From Planctomycetota bacterium (GTDB lineage Bacteria > Planctomycetota > Phycisphaerae > WQYP01): 10,004 nucleotides of DNA. The stretch covers positions 1 through 10,004 of the forward strand of contig JAKAZF010000055.1 of NCBI GenBank assembly GCA_021826605.1, given 5' to 3'. A model generated the notes under the pieces. That model had not been told where the DNA came from. It saw only the letters and a program-made list of their open reading frames with translations, and made no database searches. Positions within the stretch are counted from its first letter, which is position 1. Each line of letters starts with the position of its first letter. This document shows, piece after piece, positions 7,684-10,004 of the stretch. Position numbers and translations under genes: made by a program.

Positions 7684-9321
7684 ATGGCAAGAACAACCAA
7701 GAGTAAGAAGACGGCAGCAGCCGCAGCGGCGGCCGCGGCTGTCGCGGTGGAAGAAGAACCACAGCAAAAATCCATGAACGGCGAAGCTCAAAGCCCTTTG
7801 CTGGACAACCTGCCAACGGAAACCGTCGCAGAGGCACCGACGGAAAATGGCGAAGCGCCCCCATCCACAGAGACCGGCGAAGTCGTTGCCTCCGCCGAAC
7901 CCGCCAAGCCCCAGGGGGATGTCAACGGAAATCAACAACCCGCAGCGTCCGTGGACGGTGCGACCATGATCGGCTCGGCCATGGTGGGTATGGGCGGTGG
8001 AATCAGTGATGATGATGACGTTTACGATGATGAGACACATCAGAAATATGAACAGGTTAAACGCAGCGAATTGCACCTCATTGATCTGCAGAAAATGACG
8101 GTCAACGACCTGCACGAAATTTGCAAGAAAGAGGGAATTGACGAATACATCGGCCTGAAAAAACAGGAACTGGTTTTTAAGGTGCTTAAGAAGCGCATTA
8201 CAGATAACGGCCTGATGGTCGGCGAAGGCGTTTTGGAAATTCTCCCGGACGGCTTTGGGTTCCTGCGCTCGCCGGAATATAACTACATTCCCTGTCCGGA
8301 TGACATTTACGTTTCCCCCTCCCAGATTCGCCGCTTTGGCCTGCGGACAGGAAATATTATCACCGGTCAGATTCGCCCGCCGAAGGAATCAGAACGGTAC
8401 TTCGCACTTTTACGTGTGGAGGCCATTAATTTTGAAGATCCCAACATGCTCACCGAAAAGGTGAACTTTGAAGATCTTACCCCGCTGCATCCCAACAAGC
8501 GCTTCTTCCTGGAGACCACTCCTGAAGAAATCAATATGCGTATTGTGGATATTGTCACACCCATTGGCAAAGGTCAGCGCATGCTGATCGTGGCACCGCC
8601 GCGCACCGGAAAAACCGTGCTGCTGCAGAAAATTGCTAACGCCATTTCCACCAATCATCCGGAAGTTTATCTGATCATTCTGCTCATTGACGAGCGTCCG
8701 GAAGAAGTAACGGAAATGCAACGGGCCACCAAGGCAGAAGTAGTCAGCTCCACCTTTGACGAACCGGCCAGCCGGCATGTCAGCGTGGCGGAAATGGTCA
8801 TTGAAAAGGCCAAACGCCTTGTAGAATATGGCCGGGACGTGGTGATTCTGCTGGATTCGATTACCCGTCTGGCACGGGCTTACAACACCGAAGTCCCGCA
8901 CTCCGGCAAGATTCTTACCGGCGGCGTGGACGCCAACGCCCTACAGAAGCCCAAGCGCTTCTTCGGTGCGGCCCGCAATATTGAAGAAGGCGGCTCCCTG
9001 ACCATCATTGGAACTGCCCTGGTAGAAACCGGCTCCAAGATGGACGAAGTTATTTTTGAAGAATTCAAAGGAACCGGCAACAGCGAATTGCATCTGGATC
9101 GTCGCCTGGTAGAACGCCGCACCTATCCTGCCATCAATATCGGAGCCAGCGGCACCCGTAAGGAAGAATTGTTGCTGGATAAGCGGGAACTGGAACTGGT
9201 ATATCGCCTGCGGAAAGTCCTGGCCGACATGAACGCCATCGAAGCCGTGGAACTGCTGAAAAATCGCCTGGAAAAGAAAAAAACCAACGGCGAGTTCCTG
9301 CTGACGATGAATCTGGATTAG
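7684..9321 (+). CDS. rho: Transcription termination factor Rho with long low-complexity N-terminal extension
   Basis: 545 residues against 419 in E. coli. The hexameric RNA-dependent ATPase/translocase ends transcription at C-rich, untranslated RNA. ATG 7684 follows AAGGAG by seven bases. Residues 1-129 are extra: a basic start, nine alanines (11-19), Glu/Pro/Thr-rich sequence, a Gly patch, and an acidic [10 protein letters not shown] run (108-117). From ~130 comes Rho_N ([20 protein letters not shown]), then the RNA-binding cold-shock-like fold with GFGFLR at 190-195 and [13 protein letters not shown]. The motor domain has Walker A PPRTGKT at 305-311 (E. coli PPKAGKT), catalytic Glu337 and Arg338 in LIDERPEE, Walker B ILLD to Asp391, Q-loop LTGGVDANA at 411-419, and R-loop EFKGTGN with Lys462. 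All motor residues are present, so it should be functional. The extension is likely disordered. Rho autoregulation through its leader is plausible. Confidence 0.98.
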   Translation: MARTTKSKKTAAAAAAAAAVAVEEEPQQKSMNGEAQSPLLDNLPTETVAEAPTENGEAPPSTETGEVVASAEPAKPQGDVNGNQQPAASVDGATMIGSAMVGMGGGISDDDDVYDDETHQKYEQVKRSELHLIDLQKMTVNDLHEICKKEGIDEYIGLKKQELVFKVLKKRITDNGLMVGEGVLEILPDGFGFLRSPEYNYIPCPDDIYVSPSQIRRFGLRTGNIITGQIRPPKESERYFALLRVEAINFEDPNMLTEKVNFEDLTPLHPNKRFFLETTPEEINMRIVDIVTPIGKGQRMLIVAPPRTGKTVLLQKIANAISTNHPEVYLIILLIDERPEEVTEMQRATKAEVVSSTFDEPASRHVSVAEMVIEKAKRLVEYGRDVVILLDSITRLARAYNTEVPHSGKILTGGVDANALQKPKRFFGAARNIEEGGSLTIIGTALVETGSKMDEVIFEEFKGTGNSELHLDRRLVERRTYPAINIGASGTRKEELLLDKRELELVYRLRKVLADMNAIEAVELLKNRLEKKKTNGEFLLTMNLD

Positions 9322-9382
9322 CCGTTACGCCGGCGCAATTGGTGCCGTGCGAGCCGCGTGGGACCGCAAATATTGTCCGGAA

Positions 9383-9417
9383 CTGCGATTCGCATCGAAC
9401 CATGACGCTGCCGCGTC
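9383..9417 (+). repeat. Degenerate intergenic repeat, copy 1
   Basis: A 35-base unit starting CTGCGATTCGCATCGAACC and ending GCTGCCGCGTC. It matches copy 2 at 33 of 35 positions (differences at 9388 and 9397), 98 bp away. It contains GACGC-tgcc-GCGTC (9404-9417), a 5-bp hairpin. There is no T-run behind this copy. Family not recognised. Confidence 0.7.
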
Positions 9418-9480
9418 GATACGGGTCATGGGTCGATTGGATACCAACCTTGCCGTGTCGGGTGCGAGCTTTATCCGTGA

Positions 9481-9515
9481 CTGCGTTTCGCATCCAACCA
9501 TGACGCTGCCGCGTC
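9481..9515 (+). repeat. Degenerate intergenic repeat, copy 2
   Basis: A 35-base unit starting CTGCGTTTCGCATCCAACC, 33 of 35 identical to copy 1. Its 3' half is the stem of the candidate rho terminator. It shares an upstream TCCGTGA with copy 3, which has TCCGTAA. Confidence 0.7.
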
Positions 9516-9527
9516 AGGCTAATTTTT
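9498..9527 (+). terminator. Candidate intrinsic terminator downstream of rho
   Basis: TGACGC (9501-9506), loop tgcc, and GCGTCA (9511-9516) form a perfect 6-bp stem. CC 9498-9499 and GG 9517-9518 extend it to 8 bp with one bulged A. A TTTTT run at 9523-9527 (then cttt) follows four bases later. The position, ~177 bp after the rho stop, is somewhat distant. It is made from repeat copy 2. Confidence 0.45.
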
Positions 9528-9537
9528 CTTTCCGTAA

Positions 9538-9560
9538 CCGCGTGTCGCATCCGACCGTGA
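9538..9560 (+). repeat. Degenerate intergenic repeat, copy 3 (partial)
   Basis: CCGCGTGTCGCATCCGACC and the four bases after it match the first 23 bases of copy 2 at 19 positions. It lies 57 bp downstream. The hairpin-forming half is lost. More diverged than copies 1 and 2, so it is a likely rather than certain family member. Confidence 0.45.
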
Positions 9561-9570
9561 TATGTTCCGT

Positions 9571-9596
9571 TAGCTCAATGCGGGAGCGTTGAGTTG
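9571..9596. other. Strong hairpin with GNRA-type tetraloop, convergent intergenic region
   Basis: CTCAATGC (9574-9581), loop GGGA, and GCGTTGAG (9586-9593) pair over 8 bp with one T-G wobble. The stem extends outward to about 11 bp through wobble and A-T pairs. No T-run follows within 30 bases on the plus strand. It could stabilise the 3' end of an RNA or act as a bidirectional barrier; function unknown. Confidence 0.45.
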
Positions 9597-9679
9597 GACG
9601 CGGGGTGCGATTTAATTATACGTCTTTTTTCGACGGCACGATGGACTTTTCGAAAAAGTGGTCGTGGAAAATGGCATAA

Positions 9680-10004
9680 TCACCCCAAATACACTGCGTC
9701 GCCGGGCTTTATTGCTGGAATTTTGGCGGCTTTGGCTTTTATGTCATCCGGATATAGCGCGAAGGATGCCGCGATTTCCAGGGTGCAGTCCGGCGTGCCA
9801 TCGGGCTTGTGCGGGACGGTGACGCCGGCGGCTTGGAGCCAGCGGCTGTTGCGCAGGGTGGTGATTTGGCGGCAGGACGCGATGGAGTCAACGCCTTCGG
9901 CGTTTTTTATTGGCGCAAATTCATCAATCCGGTCGGTCTCATAGACCATGCTGCCGGTAGCCAGAGGCAATGCGTCAAAAACGAAGGTTTCCATCTTGAC
10001 GGCG
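9680..10004 (-). CDS. UDPGP/UAP-family UTP-dependent uridylyltransferase, C-terminal part (5' end outside window)
   Basis: The last ~108 residues of a leftward gene. The frame is open to the right edge (AVK precedes the Met encoded at 9994-9992), so that Met is internal. Seen: METFVFDALPLA, an acidic strand, DRIDEFAPIKNAEG, a WLQAAGV helix, CTLEIAASFAL, and IKPGDAVYLG just before the TGA. This order is the C-terminal half of the eukaryotic-type UDP-N-acetylglucosamine pyrophosphorylase/UDPGP family (compare FDVFQ, EFSPLKNA and CEISP in UAP1). The enzyme family couples UTP and a sugar 1-phosphate (GlcNAc-1-P or a hexose-1-P) to make a UDP-sugar in the cytoplasm for wall or polysaccharide synthesis. 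The UTP-binding N-terminal signature is outside the window, so the exact sugar cannot be stated. It is convergent with rho. Family call is firm; substrate is open. Confidence 0.85.
   Translation of the reverse strand, partial: AVKMETFVFDALPLATGSMVYETDRIDEFAPIKNAEGVDSIASCRQITTLRNSRWLQAAGVTVPHKPDGTPDCTLEIAASFALYPDDIKAKAAKIPAIKPGDAVYLG

Larger units (their letters stand above)
9322..9679. other. Non-coding, repeat-bearing region between convergent rho and UDPGP-family genes
   Basis: 358 bp with no believable gene. It contains three degenerate copies of a short repeat, one terminator-like hairpin and one strong GNRA-loop hairpin, listed separately. A further small ACTTTT-cga-AAAAGT dyad sits at 9645-9659 near the leftward gene's stop, and CGTC/GACG flanks a T6 run at 9621-9635. 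On the minus strand I do not see a clean terminator for the leftward gene. Confidence 0.6.

Noticed and set aside
8410..8901. 163-codon open frame antisense to rho (also 7669-8115)
   Set aside because: Shadow of a highly conserved rho reading frame, with no family resemblance in the translation.
9134..9550. 138-codon minus-strand frame running from the intergenic repeats into rho
   Set aside because: Translation shows only repeat-derived Arg/His-rich sequence, and it overlaps conserved rho codons.
9383..9560. CRISPR array
   Set aside because: Only two near-identical copies plus one degraded copy, with uneven spacing (98 and 57 bp) and no cas genes.
9594..9944. 116-codon plus-strand frame at the right end
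   Set aside because: Antisense to the conserved C-terminus of the UDPGP-family protein, with no recognisable domain.

Overview
This is a bacterial chromosomal window of moderately high G+C content. It carries mostly housekeeping genes: smc, coaE and rho. Two partial genes sit at the edges, and one large secreted protein of unknown function is present. The best taxonomic guess is a planctomycete or close relative. The grounds are a secreted toroid protein with DUF4159 domains, a non-GlmU, UAP/UDPGP-type nucleotidyltransferase, and a Rho with a long low-complexity N-terminus. This is inference from family knowledge; no rRNA gene or other phylogenetic marker was tested.

Left part (1-2807). The 3' end of a nucleoside phosphorylase/nucleosidase-superfamily gene reads rightward to 464. 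It converges, with a 6-bp gap, on a leftward gene (471-2807) for a 778-residue secreted protein. That protein has an N-terminal alpha/alpha-toroid (prenyltransferase/squalene-oxidase-like repeats) followed by two DUF4159-type domains. The intergenic stretch 2808-3051 is divergent and must hold promoters for both directions.

Centre (3052-7340). smc (chromosome condensation ATPase, 1203 aa) is followed after 14 bp by coaE (dephospho-CoA kinase), whose ribosome binding site lies at the smc stop codon. The two are almost certainly co-transcribed. No scpA or scpB is in the window.

Right part (7341-10004). A 343-bp non-coding leader with three clear inverted repeats precedes rho (545 aa), which has about 130 extra acidic/Ala-rich residues before the normal Rho fold. 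After rho come 358 bp of non-coding DNA. It holds three degenerate copies of a short repeat, one forming a terminator-like hairpin, and a second strong hairpin. The window ends with the C-terminus of a leftward UDPGP/UAP-family uridylyltransferase.

I see no phage, transposon, CRISPR, tRNA or rRNA features and no convincing new defence or metabolic system. The most interesting items are the structured rho leader, the Rho N-terminal extension, the repeats behind rho, and the toroid plus double-DUF4159 protein.
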